This document shows positions 1 through 14,782 of a DNA stretch of 61,180 nt, piece after piece (within the stretch, counting starts at the first letter, position 1; every line of letters starts with the position of its first letter). Origin of the DNA: an uncultured Persicobacter sp. (GTDB lineage: Bacteria > Bacteroidota > Bacteroidia > Cytophagales > Cyclobacteriaceae). The position numbers and the translations under genes were made by a program. The notes beneath the pieces were generated by a model. It had not been told where the DNA came from. It was given only the letters and a program-made list of their open reading frames with translations, and ran no database searches. The stretch spans positions 1-61,180 of the forward strand of contig CANMKE010000030.1 of NCBI GenBank assembly GCA_947498325.1, written 5' to 3'.

Positions 1-860
1 TATATTCCATTCTCACTGAGGAATAACAAAATGTCGAAAGGATTATAAACAGCATCACCGAGGTAGTTATACCCATTGTACCATGCTTTTACCTCCTCCA
101 TATCGATACCCTCAAAGTAATCGCCAAAACAGGTGTCCAATTCCTGCTGGGTAAATCCACAAATTGTCCCATATTTTGGACTGAGGGTAATGTCCTTGAA
201 GTTATTCGCTCCACTGAATAGTCCAACACCCGTAAACTTGGTAATACCAGTCATGAAGCAAAAACGGACATACTGATCTGAAGCTTTGATGGCTGAATAA
301 AACCCCCGAAGAACATCTAATGATTTTGAAGCCAAGTCATCGTCATTCGATAACGTGTCTTGAATAGGTTTATCATATTCATCAATAAGTACGACGACTT
401 TTTTATTGTATTTTTGGTACAAAGCTTCAATCATCTCGCCAAACTTTGGACCTAATCCCTTCAGTTTTAAACCTTCATAACTTAGCCCATGTTTAAGGCA
501 ATTTTTTAACAAGGAGTTCTCAAGCTGAACTTTAACCGACTCAAGGTTTTCATAATTTATCCCACTCAAATCAATCCTTACCACCGGATATTGCTCCGAC
601 CAATCCCATTTATCATGGATGTACAAACCTTCGAACAACTCTTGCTTTCCTTCAAACAAGGCCTGTAAAGTTGAGCACAGCATCGACTTACCAAAACGGC
701 GAGGACGGGAAAGGAAGTAGTAACCTTTTGTAAGTTTTGTCATTTCATGAATATGTGCTGTCTTGTCTATATATAGATAGTCAGCACCTCCTGTTCGAAG
801 GTCTTCAAAAGTTTGTATTCCGATTGGCAAGGCTTGTCTTTGGCTCATGGGATTATCCAT
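1..860 (-). CDS. AAA-ATPase-like protein with probable PD-(D/E)XK tail (5' part only)
   Basis: The reading frame runs off the left edge, so only about the first 286 residues are present. It begins MDNPMSQRQALPIG; a second in-frame ATG lies at 848. A P-loop-like motif SRPRRFGKSM sits at about residues 51-60 and a Walker B-like VVVLIDEYDKP follows in the middle. This layout is typical of the 'predicted AAA-ATPase' family (PF09820), which is abundant in Bacteroidota and usually ends in a DUF1703 nuclease-like domain. That end would lie outside the window and cannot be seen. The cellular role of the family is not established; these genes are often multicopy and scattered. The gene has no evident link to the PULs. 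Confidence 0.85.
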   Translation of the reverse strand, partial: MDNPMSQRQALPIGIQTFEDLRTGGADYLYIDKTAHIHEMTKLTKGYYFLSRPRRFGKSMLCSTLQALFEGKQELFEGLYIHDKWDWSEQYPVVRIDLSGINYENLESVKVQLENSLLKNCLKHGLSYEGLKLKGLGPKFGEMIEALYQKYNKKVVVLIDEYDKPIQDTLSNDDDLASKSLDVLRGFYSAIKASDQYVRFCFMTGITKFTGVGLFSGANNFKDITLSPKYGTICGFTQQELDTCFGDYFEGIDMEEVKAWYNGYNYLGDAVYNPFDILLFLSENGI

Positions 861-1428
861 TTTTTGTATGGTGCCTAAAGATACTGAATTTTTAGGGAAA
901 TGCTTTACTCGTACATTCTGCACTAATAAATATGGGTTACATCCCCGTCCAAAAATCCAGCGCTCCCCGCTTCCGGTTTTTCTTAAACAAATCCTCATCG
1001 TCATCATCTTCACGCTGTTTACCGCCATGACCTGTGCCACTGCCTAAAAAGATAAATACTCCTGCTATTCACAGCTATGAAAACTCACAGGCTCGAGGGT
1101 TTTCCTCTTATTCCCTCTCAAATTAATTTTTAAATCCTTGGGCAGAAAGCCATCCGCCTTAAATTCCATCGGTTTTCAGGTTAGTGGATTTTGAGCTTAT
1201 ACCTTACTGATATTGAATAACTCGCGTGTTCCCAAACCAACACTTGACCATTTCGTGCTGAAACTTGCGCAGAACATGCAACTAATACCGAAAAAATGAG
1301 CTGACCTTTGTGTTGTTATTAATTTACAGGGTAGCATAGGCTACTTTGTACCGTCATCTTTTTAATTGCTCATGAAACCGATGATTGATTATAAGATAAA
1401 AAACATTAATTGTATCTTTTTTGACAAC
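861..1428. other. intergenic region, no supported gene
   Basis: This lies between the start of the minus-strand ATPase gene and the plus-strand FUSC gene, so it should hold both promoters. On the minus strand, around 986-1075, there is a short open frame with a small hydrophobic stretch, an acidic run (REDDDDEDLF) and a basic end, but it has no in-frame ATG, GTG or TTG after the preceding stop. It may be the tail of a decayed small gene. I found no convincing promoter motif, RNA gene or repeat. Confidence 0.4.
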
Positions 1429-2457
1429 ATGAATTTCACTACAAAACTTAAAACGTACCTCGTTAGCCATCTTCGATTCAACAAAACTGATAACCAATGG
1501 CATACTCAACTATTTTATGCACTCAGCCTGAGTTTACCTTTCGTCATTGGTATCTATTTTCAGCAACTCCAGGTGGCTATTCTGGTCGTGGTGGGCATGC
1601 TTACTATATTTCTAAAGTCGATGAAGGCGTCATTGCCCGAAAAAATGCGTCAGGTATTTCTGTCGGGCGTTTTATTATCCGCCTTTTTCGGCTTAGGGGT
1701 ACAGCTTGGCCCTTACAAAGGGGTGCTGTTTCTCATTATTCCACCAGTTATTTATCTCATCTATAAATTAGCGTATTGGGCAAGGGTTAAATCTCCCGGT
1801 CAGTTTTTTATTTTTATTGCTTTCATGGTCGGGACCTACTCCCGAATCGATGAAACCAACTATCAGCTGATCTTGATTTCCATTGGGTATATACTGACAG
1901 GAATGTTTTTTGCGATGCTCGGCTCGTATATTTACCATTATCTGGCATGCTCAAAAATGACCGAAAAAACCATCTCTGAGCCTATCAATTGGCAATACGT
2001 GGGTGCTTTGGCCATCATCGTTCCTATAGCCTTTTTAGCAGGAGATGGTATCGCCGAGATTCGGCCATATTGGGCGCCAATCTCCGCTTTTTCTGTTTTA
2101 GAGGGAATGGAATTTTCTCATATTTCACAGCGACTCATGAATCGACTAACCGGAACCTTCATCGGTCTATTAATCAGCCCAGCTATTTTGGAATTAATGA
2201 CCTCCCCGATTATGGCGATGATCATTTTCTCTTTGGCTGTTTTCTTTCTTGTCTTTTTCTTGTTCCGAAATTATTTGCTGACCATGGTTGTCGCTACGCC
2301 CGTCACCCTAATTATTTGCAGTGCCAACCAAACCGTCATAGGGCCTTTAACACAGGAGCTCATGCAGGAGCGACTATTTTTGGTTATCATAGGTGGTTTT
2401 ATTGGCTGGTTGGGTGCCTATTTGTTTTCCTATAAAAAATGGAAGTGGGCATTTTGA
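1429..2457 (+). CDS. FUSC-family inner-membrane protein
   Basis: About 342 residues with roughly nine to ten hydrophobic segments in two halves separated by a short polar stretch near the middle. The second half contains YWAPISAFSVLEG followed by R-x-x-x-R-x-x-GT-x-x-G, the pattern of the fusaric-acid-resistance/aromatic acid exporter-like family (FUSC, PF13515/PF04632). Members sit in the inner membrane and are thought to be efflux components, but substrates are mostly unknown. The longer frame from 1366 adds 21 polar residues; I prefer the ATG at 1429 (MNFTTKLK), although no ribosome-binding site decides it. The gene converges on the GH20 gene and is not part of the PUL. Confidence 0.7.
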   Translation: MNFTTKLKTYLVSHLRFNKTDNQWHTQLFYALSLSLPFVIGIYFQQLQVAILVVVGMLTIFLKSMKASLPEKMRQVFLSGVLLSAFFGLGVQLGPYKGVLFLIIPPVIYLIYKLAYWARVKSPGQFFIFIAFMVGTYSRIDETNYQLILISIGYILTGMFFAMLGSYIYHYLACSKMTEKTISEPINWQYVGALAIIVPIAFLAGDGIAEIRPYWAPISAFSVLEGMEFSHISQRLMNRLTGTFIGLLISPAILELMTSPIMAMIIFSLAVFFLVFFLFRNYLLTMVVATPVTLIICSANQTVIGPLTQELMQERLFLVIIGGFIGWLGAYLFSYKKWKWAF

Positions 2458-2531
2458 GGCTGCAAATAGGAAAAAGAATCCCCCTTCTGATTTTTTCTGA
2501 TCACAGTCCCAATCAACAGTATCCAAAAAGA

Positions 2532-2620
2532 AAGTACTTCCTCTGAACCTGTCAAGGGCAGATTGTTCCTGCCGCAGACACAGCACAGGAATACCCTTGA
2601 CAAGATTCATGGAAGTACTT
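2532..2620. repeat. imperfect long inverted repeat between convergent genes
   Basis: The left arm (about 2532-2566) starts AAGTACTTCC and contains TGTCAAGGG. The right arm (about 2586-2620) is its imperfect reverse complement, ending GGAAGTACTT and containing CCCTTGACA. Arms of about 35 bases flank a spacer of about 20 bases. The outer 10 bases match perfectly. It lies between the convergent FUSC and GH20 genes. It has no T-tract typical of a simple terminator, and could be a REP-like palindrome, a small non-autonomous element or a large RNA hairpin. Confidence 0.6.
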
Positions 2621-2705
2621 GATAGCTCGCACAGATGTTTTGAGTGCAGGGGAAAAAATTTAAACTGCACAAATTGCGGTCTGAAAATGAAAGAATTTTA
2701 AACCC

Positions 2706-4223
2706 TTATTTTCCGGCAATTAATTCATGCCCCTTCTGAATATAGATTTCATTGTAGGGTACACCTGCTGCATCGAGGGTTTTGAAAAGCTTGCTCAGCT
2801 TACGGTTCATCTTTCCAACTTTACGATTTTGCTGAGGACTCCAGGCAACTTCCGCCAATACTTGCATGCGAGGGAAAACCCGAATACAAAGGGTCTTTTC
2901 TGAGGTTACATACTCGGTCCACAGGTTTCCGGCCACCCCCTTAATCTTATCCTGATATTGCGGTTCAAGCGCTGCGGGCATCGGGTTCCAGTTATATATT
3001 CGGTCAATAGGCGTTACAGCTGGAAAACCAAGCGGTTCATATTTGTCCTTTTCAGCAGTGGCATAATGATCAAAATAAGTACGGTTATTCGGGCACTGAA
3101 TTACCGGATTTCCTCGACGTGCACCAACCAGAGCATTATCCTCTTTTGTCCAAAATCTCCATTTAAAAACCGTTGCGGTATTGCTGATATTTCCATCAAG
3201 AATTTCATCCCAACCAGCAATAGATTTACCATATTGTTTGACATGCTTTTCCATGGTTTTCATGAACCATGCTTGCAAATCTTCCTCATGCGGCAAGTTC
3301 AGCTTTTTCATCAATGCCTGACAAGACTTACTCTTTTTCCACTGCTCCTTCGGGCACTCATCTCCCCCAATATGGATCGTCTGATAAGGGAACAATTGCG
3401 CCACTTCTGTCAGTACATCCTTGGCAAACTGCACAGTTTCAGGGTTTGAAACATCAAGCACTTCATGGGCAATTCCCCAATACTGACGAACTTTGTAATT
3501 TTTATTTTCCCCCAGCTCCGGGTAGGCAGTCATGGCTGCCATCATGTGTCCGGGCATATCGATTTCTGGAATCACATCAATATGCAGCTTGGCCGCATAG
3601 GCAATAATTTCCTTGATGTCCTCCTGTGTATAAAACCCTCCATAGCGTTTTCCGTCAGTCTCACATTCAAAAATATCAGGCTTCCACCCCACTTGTGTGC
3701 CCGCTCGGAAACCTCCCACTTGTGTCAGTTTAGGGTATTTCTTGATCTCAATTCTCCACCCCTGATCATCCGTCAGGTGCCAATGAAATTTATTCAGTTT
3801 ATTGGCCGCCATATAATCGAGCAACAGTTTTACGGTTTGCTTTCCGAAGAAATGACGTGCCTCATCAAGCATAAATCCACGATAACCGAAGCGGGGGTAA
3901 TCGGTAATTTCGCAGTTGGGAAAATATGCTTTTCCATCTTGTGCAAACTGGAGTTGCTTCAGGGTTTGTTGGGCATAAAATTTTCCCCGCTCATCTTTGC
4001 TCCTGATCGTCGCTACCCCATTATTTATAACAAGCTGATAACCCTCATCTTTTTGAGAATCATCTTGTTGATAGCGAATTTCAGTTTTCTGCTGAAGGCT
4101 TGCACCATCGAGTGTATGAAGGCTCACCGGCTCAGGGGTAAGCAGGATTTCAGGCGCGTGTATGGGCTGCTGATTACAGCCCATTGTTGCGACAAATAAT
4201 AAACCTAATAGTAGTTTTTTCAT
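2706..4223 (-). CDS. GH20 beta-N-acetylhexosaminidase, lipoprotein
   Basis: A 505-residue enzyme of glycoside hydrolase family 20, expected to remove terminal GlcNAc or GalNAc from glycans. A type II signal (LLFVATMGC, lipid Cys16) predicts membrane anchoring after Sec export. Residues about 20-110 match the small N-terminal GH20b domain. The catalytic barrel carries WHLTDDQGWR and HIGGDE, whose D288-E289 pair is the family's substrate-assisted catalytic dyad. Size is normal for the family. It is the last gene of the long minus-strand block, 18 bases after the phosphodiesterase-like gene, so it is probably co-transcribed with the fucosidase/galactosidase set. Together these enzymes fit stepwise trimming of a fucosylated, hexosamine-containing glycan. 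Confidence 0.93.
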   Translation of the reverse strand: MKKLLLGLLFVATMGCNQQPIHAPEILLTPEPVSLHTLDGASLQQKTEIRYQQDDSQKDEGYQLVINNGVATIRSKDERGKFYAQQTLKQLQFAQDGKAYFPNCEITDYPRFGYRGFMLDEARHFFGKQTVKLLLDYMAANKLNKFHWHLTDDQGWRIEIKKYPKLTQVGGFRAGTQVGWKPDIFECETDGKRYGGFYTQEDIKEIIAYAAKLHIDVIPEIDMPGHMMAAMTAYPELGENKNYKVRQYWGIAHEVLDVSNPETVQFAKDVLTEVAQLFPYQTIHIGGDECPKEQWKKSKSCQALMKKLNLPHEEDLQAWFMKTMEKHVKQYGKSIAGWDEILDGNISNTATVFKWRFWTKEDNALVGARRGNPVIQCPNNRTYFDHYATAEKDKYEPLGFPAVTPIDRIYNWNPMPAALEPQYQDKIKGVAGNLWTEYVTSEKTLCIRVFPRMQVLAEVAWSPQQNRKVGKMNRKLSKLFKTLDAAGVPYNEIYIQKGHELIAGK

Positions 4224-4241
4224 CTTCTTTATTTAAAGGTC

Positions 4242-10493
<6,252 letters not shown>

Positions 10494-10505
10494 ATTCGGT
10501 CAATT

Positions 10506-10543
10506 AAAAAATAAATAAATCCCCTCTGTTTATCAGAAGGGAT
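10506..10543 (-). terminator. terminator-like hairpin between the two GH29 genes
   Basis: Read on the minus strand, ATCCCTTCTG and CAGAGGGGAT form a 10-bp stem with one mismatch around a five-base loop, followed by a T-rich tail. It lies downstream of the second GH29 gene and could cause partial termination inside the operon. Confidence 0.5.
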
Positions 10544-10614
10544 CTTGGTTAATTCATTGGCGTGAGTTAATAAACTTTCCCTCCTACTGAAAGATTTAAG
10601 TTTAAAACACGCGC

Positions 10615-12066
10615 TTAAAGATTGCGGTTTTCGGCGTCTTTTGCGTGCTGAGATTTGCCGTAACTTTTTCCGGCCATTTTTTCAATACCATTGATTTCAA
10701 TAGCAATCGCATAATTGTCTGTTCCTTTTTTTCTTGGCACATTTACCAGGGTGGCATTTCCTTGTCGGGAGAATGATAATCTTTTCCCCGTTGCCACATC
10801 AAATAACTTGGCATTTTTTGATGCCAGGCACCCCGGTAACATGACCTTCGACGGATGCTCATTTTCTGCAAGCAATGCGATGGCATAGACTTTCTGCCCA
10901 TCTTTTGAGCGTGTATATCGAATATTTGATTCTGCATAAGGCGCAATCGCTCGGGTAGCATAAATAGCTTGGCCATTTTTATGTAACCATTGCCCCATAT
11001 TTTTCACACTCTTAACTTCCTCAGGGTTGAACCACCCCTGTGGTGAGGCCCCAAGGTTCAGCAGTAGATTTCCGCCTTTGGCAACCACATCTACAAACTT
11101 GTGGATCAACTCACGACCCGATTTTACATTTGTTTCCGGACTATCTTCAAAACGATAAGAAAAACAGCAGTTTACGGTCATGTTGGACTCCCAGTAAATT
11201 TTATCCTGACTTTCTGAAGGAATCCACTGTTCAGGGGTGCGGTAGTTTTCATATTTACCACCAACCCAACGGTCAACAATCATAATTCCCGGCTGTTTGC
11301 TACGGCAAATATTCGCGACTTCATCCATCCGCATATCTTGCCCCTGGTTGTCTTTATTTGCCCAGGCGCCATCAAGCCATAGAATGTCCACCTTTCCGTA
11401 GTTGCTCATCAGCTCGTCGATTTGCCCCAACCAAAAGTCGGTAAACTTACCCCACCAGTCGGGGTGGCGTTCGACTTTATAGTTTACATTTCTGCCGGCA
11501 GACTCAAAAGATGGACTCCAATAATAAGGGTGATGCCAATCAGGTTTAGAGATATATGCCCCGATCATCATGCCTTTTTTACGCATGGCATCAAAAAGAT
11601 ATTTGGTAACATCTGCTTTGGGTAATTTGGAGCATGGGTAAGCTGGATTGGTGATTTTGTAGTCCGTCAGTTGAGAATCCCACATCGTAAAACCATCATG
11701 GTGCTTGGTGGTAAACACAAAATATTTGGCCCCCATGTCTTCTGCCAAATCTGCCCACTGCTCGGGATTGAATTTTACCGGATTGAATTTCTTTGGCAGG
11801 TCGAAATAGTACTTTCTAAACTCCTTGAGGTTCTTGTGAGGGGTTAGCCAATCAACATCCTCAGAAACTATCGGCCAGGATTCACACATGCCATCAACAG
11901 AATAAGCGCCCCAGTGAACGAAAAAACCCAGCTTCAGGTCCGACCAGTCTTTCAGCTTCTGCTGCACCAAAGGGTCGGGATCAAGTACAAATTCTTTGCC
12001 TTTCCATTGGGCCTGAGCACCAAAGGCTGATAAAAATGCGACGATAAATATTAAGAGCTTCTTCAT
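10615..12066 (-). CDS. GH29 alpha-L-fucosidase (second copy)
   Basis: 483 residues with a Sec signal ending near GAQAQ (about residue 20). GH29 motifs: LGFFVHWGAYS (about 46-56), FTTKHHDGFTMWD (about 118-130) and ILWLDGAW, with D232 as the likely nucleophile. It differs enough from the neighbouring fucosidase in spacing and active-site surroundings (CESWPIVSEDVDWL here, ESWCMYHKKRSWEEY there) that it is not a recent tandem duplicate. The lysine-rich C-terminal tail has no visible domain. It begins one base after the GH3 stop, so it is co-transcribed with it. Its role should be removal of alpha-fucose from the glycan handled by this PUL. Confidence 0.92.
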   Translation of the reverse strand: MKKLLIFIVAFLSAFGAQAQWKGKEFVLDPDPLVQQKLKDWSDLKLGFFVHWGAYSVDGMCESWPIVSEDVDWLTPHKNLKEFRKYYFDLPKKFNPVKFNPEQWADLAEDMGAKYFVFTTKHHDGFTMWDSQLTDYKITNPAYPCSKLPKADVTKYLFDAMRKKGMMIGAYISKPDWHHPYYWSPSFESAGRNVNYKVERHPDWWGKFTDFWLGQIDELMSNYGKVDILWLDGAWANKDNQGQDMRMDEVANICRSKQPGIMIVDRWVGGKYENYRTPEQWIPSESQDKIYWESNMTVNCCFSYRFEDSPETNVKSGRELIHKFVDVVAKGGNLLLNLGASPQGWFNPEEVKSVKNMGQWLHKNGQAIYATRAIAPYAESNIRYTRSKDGQKVYAIALLAENEHPSKVMLPGCLASKNAKLFDVATGKRLSFSRQGNATLVNVPRKKGTDNYAIAIEINGIEKMAGKSYGKSQHAKDAENRNL

Positions 12067-12067
12067 A

Positions 12068-14701
12068 TCAATCCAGTTTGTAATTTTTGTTTATGGTAAA
12101 TTTTGTGGACAAAAAATCAACACTCGAATGACCAACCATTAATTTAAAATCCCCTTTTTCAACGGCCCAATGATGCTGCTGATTCCACAATCTCAGGTCA
12201 TGGGGTTTCAAAATAAAATGGAAAGTTTTGGTCTCTCCGGCCTTAATCATCTGCTTGTCGAAAGCTTTCAGCGATTTTCTCGCAGTGGTTACTGAGGCAA
12301 ATAGATCCTGTGCATACACTTGCACGGTTTCTTTGGCATCAACTTTTGAGGTATTGGTTACCTCTACACTAATGTTTACCTGAAAATCATGCTCCCCTTC
12401 CTGTACCTTGACTTTAAGGTGATCATATTTAAAGTTGGCATATGACAAGCCATAACCAAATGGATAAAGTGGCTGATCGTCCTGATCTACATAGCGGTGA
12501 ATGGTGGTGGGTTTCTGGTTGTAATAAATCGGTAATTGCCCAACACTTTTAGGGACAGAAATTGGCAATCGGCCCGATGGCGACTCCTCGCCAAAAAGAA
12601 TCTTTGCCATGGCATTTCCGCCCTGTTCACCAAGGAACCAGCCTTCCACCAACGCATTAGCATGGGCTGACACCCAGTTGGTTGAAAGTGATCGGCCATT
12701 TTGTAGAACTACAATGTAAGGCTTGCCTACTTTGGCAACGGCCTGAATCATTTCGAGCTGATTACCGGACAAATCCAACGTGCTGACATCCCTGTTCTCA
12801 TCCACCGTTTTGGTATTCTCGCCAACAACAATAATGGAAAGGTCAGAAGCTTTGGCCAGTCGAACTGCTTTTTCAATGCCCCGGTCAGTACGCGACCAGC
12901 GCAATGAGGCTGTCGCATGCCACTGCCGATCGAAATACTCGTATCGGAGTTTATATTTTACCCCTTTTTTGAAGTGGTAAGCTGCCTTTTTTATCGGCGA
13001 TGAACCTGCCCAGGAATCGAGCACCAGCTCATCATTGATGTAAATTCTTGCCCCATCATCGCAGGTGGTTCCTATCCAGCCATTTTCATCAGAAGGGCAC
13101 TGAAGATAGCCTTCCCATCGCACAGAAAAGAAATCATCCTCAACCCCAGGGTAAGGAGACCAAGGCCACTCAAAATCCACTTTCGGATCCACACGCTCCA
13201 AAACAGGCTTGCCTTTCAATTCCATATTGTTGAAAAAACTTGCTTTAAGGCCTGGCAGACCATTGCCATGGAACAAGTATTGCGGCTGAATCGCGGTGCC
13301 TCTCGCAACGATATTCGCAGCCTTTTCATAAACAAATTTTGTTTTTGGTGAAGCTGATTTCAACCCATCCAAAATCGATACTCCTTTTGCATCTCCGATG
13401 GTGTAACCTCCCAAAACGGCCTCTTTTGCGTTGGGGCCTAAAACCGCAATCTGCTTGTATTTATTCTTTTTGAGCGGTAAAATGCCATCGTTTTTTAGTA
13501 ATACAATCCCCTCTTTGGCAATATTCAAAGCGACTTCCTGATGTGCTTTACTGTGATAAGTTTTATCGATCAATGCTTGATCAACGAAGGGGTGTTCAAA
13601 TAAGCCTAAGGCAAATTTGGTCGTTAAAACACCTTTTGCCGCCCTGTCGACACATTTTTCGTCAAGCTCACCTTTTTCTACCAGATCAATCACCGTTGCC
13701 TGAAACATAGAGTCCGGAAAATCATAAAATTGCATATCCAGCCCGGCTTCCACCGCTTTACGGATCGCCTCACGAGGATTATCTGCATAATGATGTACAT
13801 TCCACAAAAAACGCATTGCGCCAAGATCGGAAATGACAAACCCCTTGAAGCCCCACTCTTTACGAAGAATGTCGGTTAATAACCACTGATTTCCAGTACA
13901 AGGCACCCCATCGAGTTCAGAATAAGAGCTCATCACATTTAAAGCGCCCTCCTGCTTAATGGCACGTTCAAAAACCGGCAGAAAATCTGTTCGGGAGGTG
14001 CGCTCACCAAGCAGTACCGGCGAAGCGTTTGAACCTGTAATGGGTGCGGAGTGAACGGCAAAGTGTTTAGGGCCGGCAATCATGGCATAAGGAGATTTAA
14101 AGGATTCGCCATGCATCCCCTTGATCATTGCACCACCGATATCAGAGGCGAGCTGTGTATCCTCAGAATACAATTCTGCCACACGTCCCCAACGAGGTTC
14201 ACGAGCTATACCAAGCGTAGGCCCAAGTGCCATATGCGACCCGTGAGTTCTTGCTTCAGTACCAATTACATGCCCCACCTGTTCCATCAGAGGCTTGCTC
14301 CAGCTTGCTCCCATAGCGATGGGCATTGGAAAAACAGTGGCACCTGAAGCATAATAGCCGTGGAGCATTTCTTCCATCACCAAAGCGGGAATTTTTAGCC
14401 GAGAAGCTTCAATAGCTGCTCGTTGAACAGTGTTATATTCCTCGGCGGTTTTAGCATAAAAATCATGAATTGCACCAATACCGAGCCCTTCAACCTGCTG
14501 ATGAATCTTTTGTGGATCAAGTTTACCATCGGTTTTGAGGTAATCGCCTCGGGTGAGGTTCATTTGGCGGACTTTCTCCTGCAAGGTCATTTTTGATACC
14601 AACAAGGCCGCCCGCTCATCACTCGGCAGCTGCTCATCTTTCCAGTCCTTGGCACAGGAAATTAAGAGCGGAAATAAGCAAAAAAGTATTATTCTCTTCA
14701 T
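12068..14701 (-). CDS. GH3 beta-glycosidase with inserted PA14 domain, lipoprotein
   Basis: 877 residues; lipobox LLISC with lipid Cys16. The N-terminal barrel has KHFAVHS and GFVISDLGAM, whose D292 is the expected nucleophile. The second GH3 domain starts near residue 395 (ALNIAKEGIVLLKNDG). It is interrupted at about 465-610 by a PA14-like domain (GLKASFFNN, DDGARIYINDELVLDSW), often involved in carbohydrate binding. The fibronectin III-like C-terminal domain contains LYPFGYGLSYANF. Likely beta-glucosidase or a related beta-glycosidase; the specificity cannot be read from sequence. It follows SusD by 81 bases that contain a hairpin, so it is in the same operon but may be expressed less than susCD. 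Confidence 0.92.
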   Translation of the reverse strand: MKRIILFCLFPLLISCAKDWKDEQLPSDERAALLVSKMTLQEKVRQMNLTRGDYLKTDGKLDPQKIHQQVEGLGIGAIHDFYAKTAEEYNTVQRAAIEASRLKIPALVMEEMLHGYYASGATVFPMPIAMGASWSKPLMEQVGHVIGTEARTHGSHMALGPTLGIAREPRWGRVAELYSEDTQLASDIGGAMIKGMHGESFKSPYAMIAGPKHFAVHSAPITGSNASPVLLGERTSRTDFLPVFERAIKQEGALNVMSSYSELDGVPCTGNQWLLTDILRKEWGFKGFVISDLGAMRFLWNVHHYADNPREAIRKAVEAGLDMQFYDFPDSMFQATVIDLVEKGELDEKCVDRAAKGVLTTKFALGLFEHPFVDQALIDKTYHSKAHQEVALNIAKEGIVLLKNDGILPLKKNKYKQIAVLGPNAKEAVLGGYTIGDAKGVSILDGLKSASPKTKFVYEKAANIVARGTAIQPQYLFHGNGLPGLKASFFNNMELKGKPVLERVDPKVDFEWPWSPYPGVEDDFFSVRWEGYLQCPSDENGWIGTTCDDGARIYINDELVLDSWAGSSPIKKAAYHFKKGVKYKLRYEYFDRQWHATASLRWSRTDRGIEKAVRLAKASDLSIIVVGENTKTVDENRDVSTLDLSGNQLEMIQAVAKVGKPYIVVLQNGRSLSTNWVSAHANALVEGWFLGEQGGNAMAKILFGEESPSGRLPISVPKSVGQLPIYYNQKPTTIHRYVDQDDQPLYPFGYGLSYANFKYDHLKVKVQEGEHDFQVNISVEVTNTSKVDAKETVQVYAQDLFASVTTARKSLKAFDKQMIKAGETKTFHFILKPHDLRLWNQQHHWAVEKGDFKLMVGHSSVDFLSTKFTINKNYKLD

Positions 14702-14705
14702 CAGT

Positions 14706-14743
14706 TAAAAAATTATGAAAGGGAAACTTTCGCCTCCCTTTCA
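14706..14743 (-). terminator. hairpin with T-run after susD (possible attenuator)
   Basis: TGAAAGGGA and TCCCTTTCA form a perfect 9-bp stem with a 10-base loop; on the minus strand it is followed after a few bases by a T-run. It lies between susD and GH3 and could lower expression of the enzyme genes relative to susCD. Confidence 0.5.
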
Positions 14744-14782
14744 ATTCATAGTATTTCTACTATTTACAAAACGTCATATTTT

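Noticed and set aside
2374-2670. Minus-strand frame of about 98 codons
   Set aside because: It overlaps the FUSC gene end and the inverted repeat, has biased composition and resembles no family.
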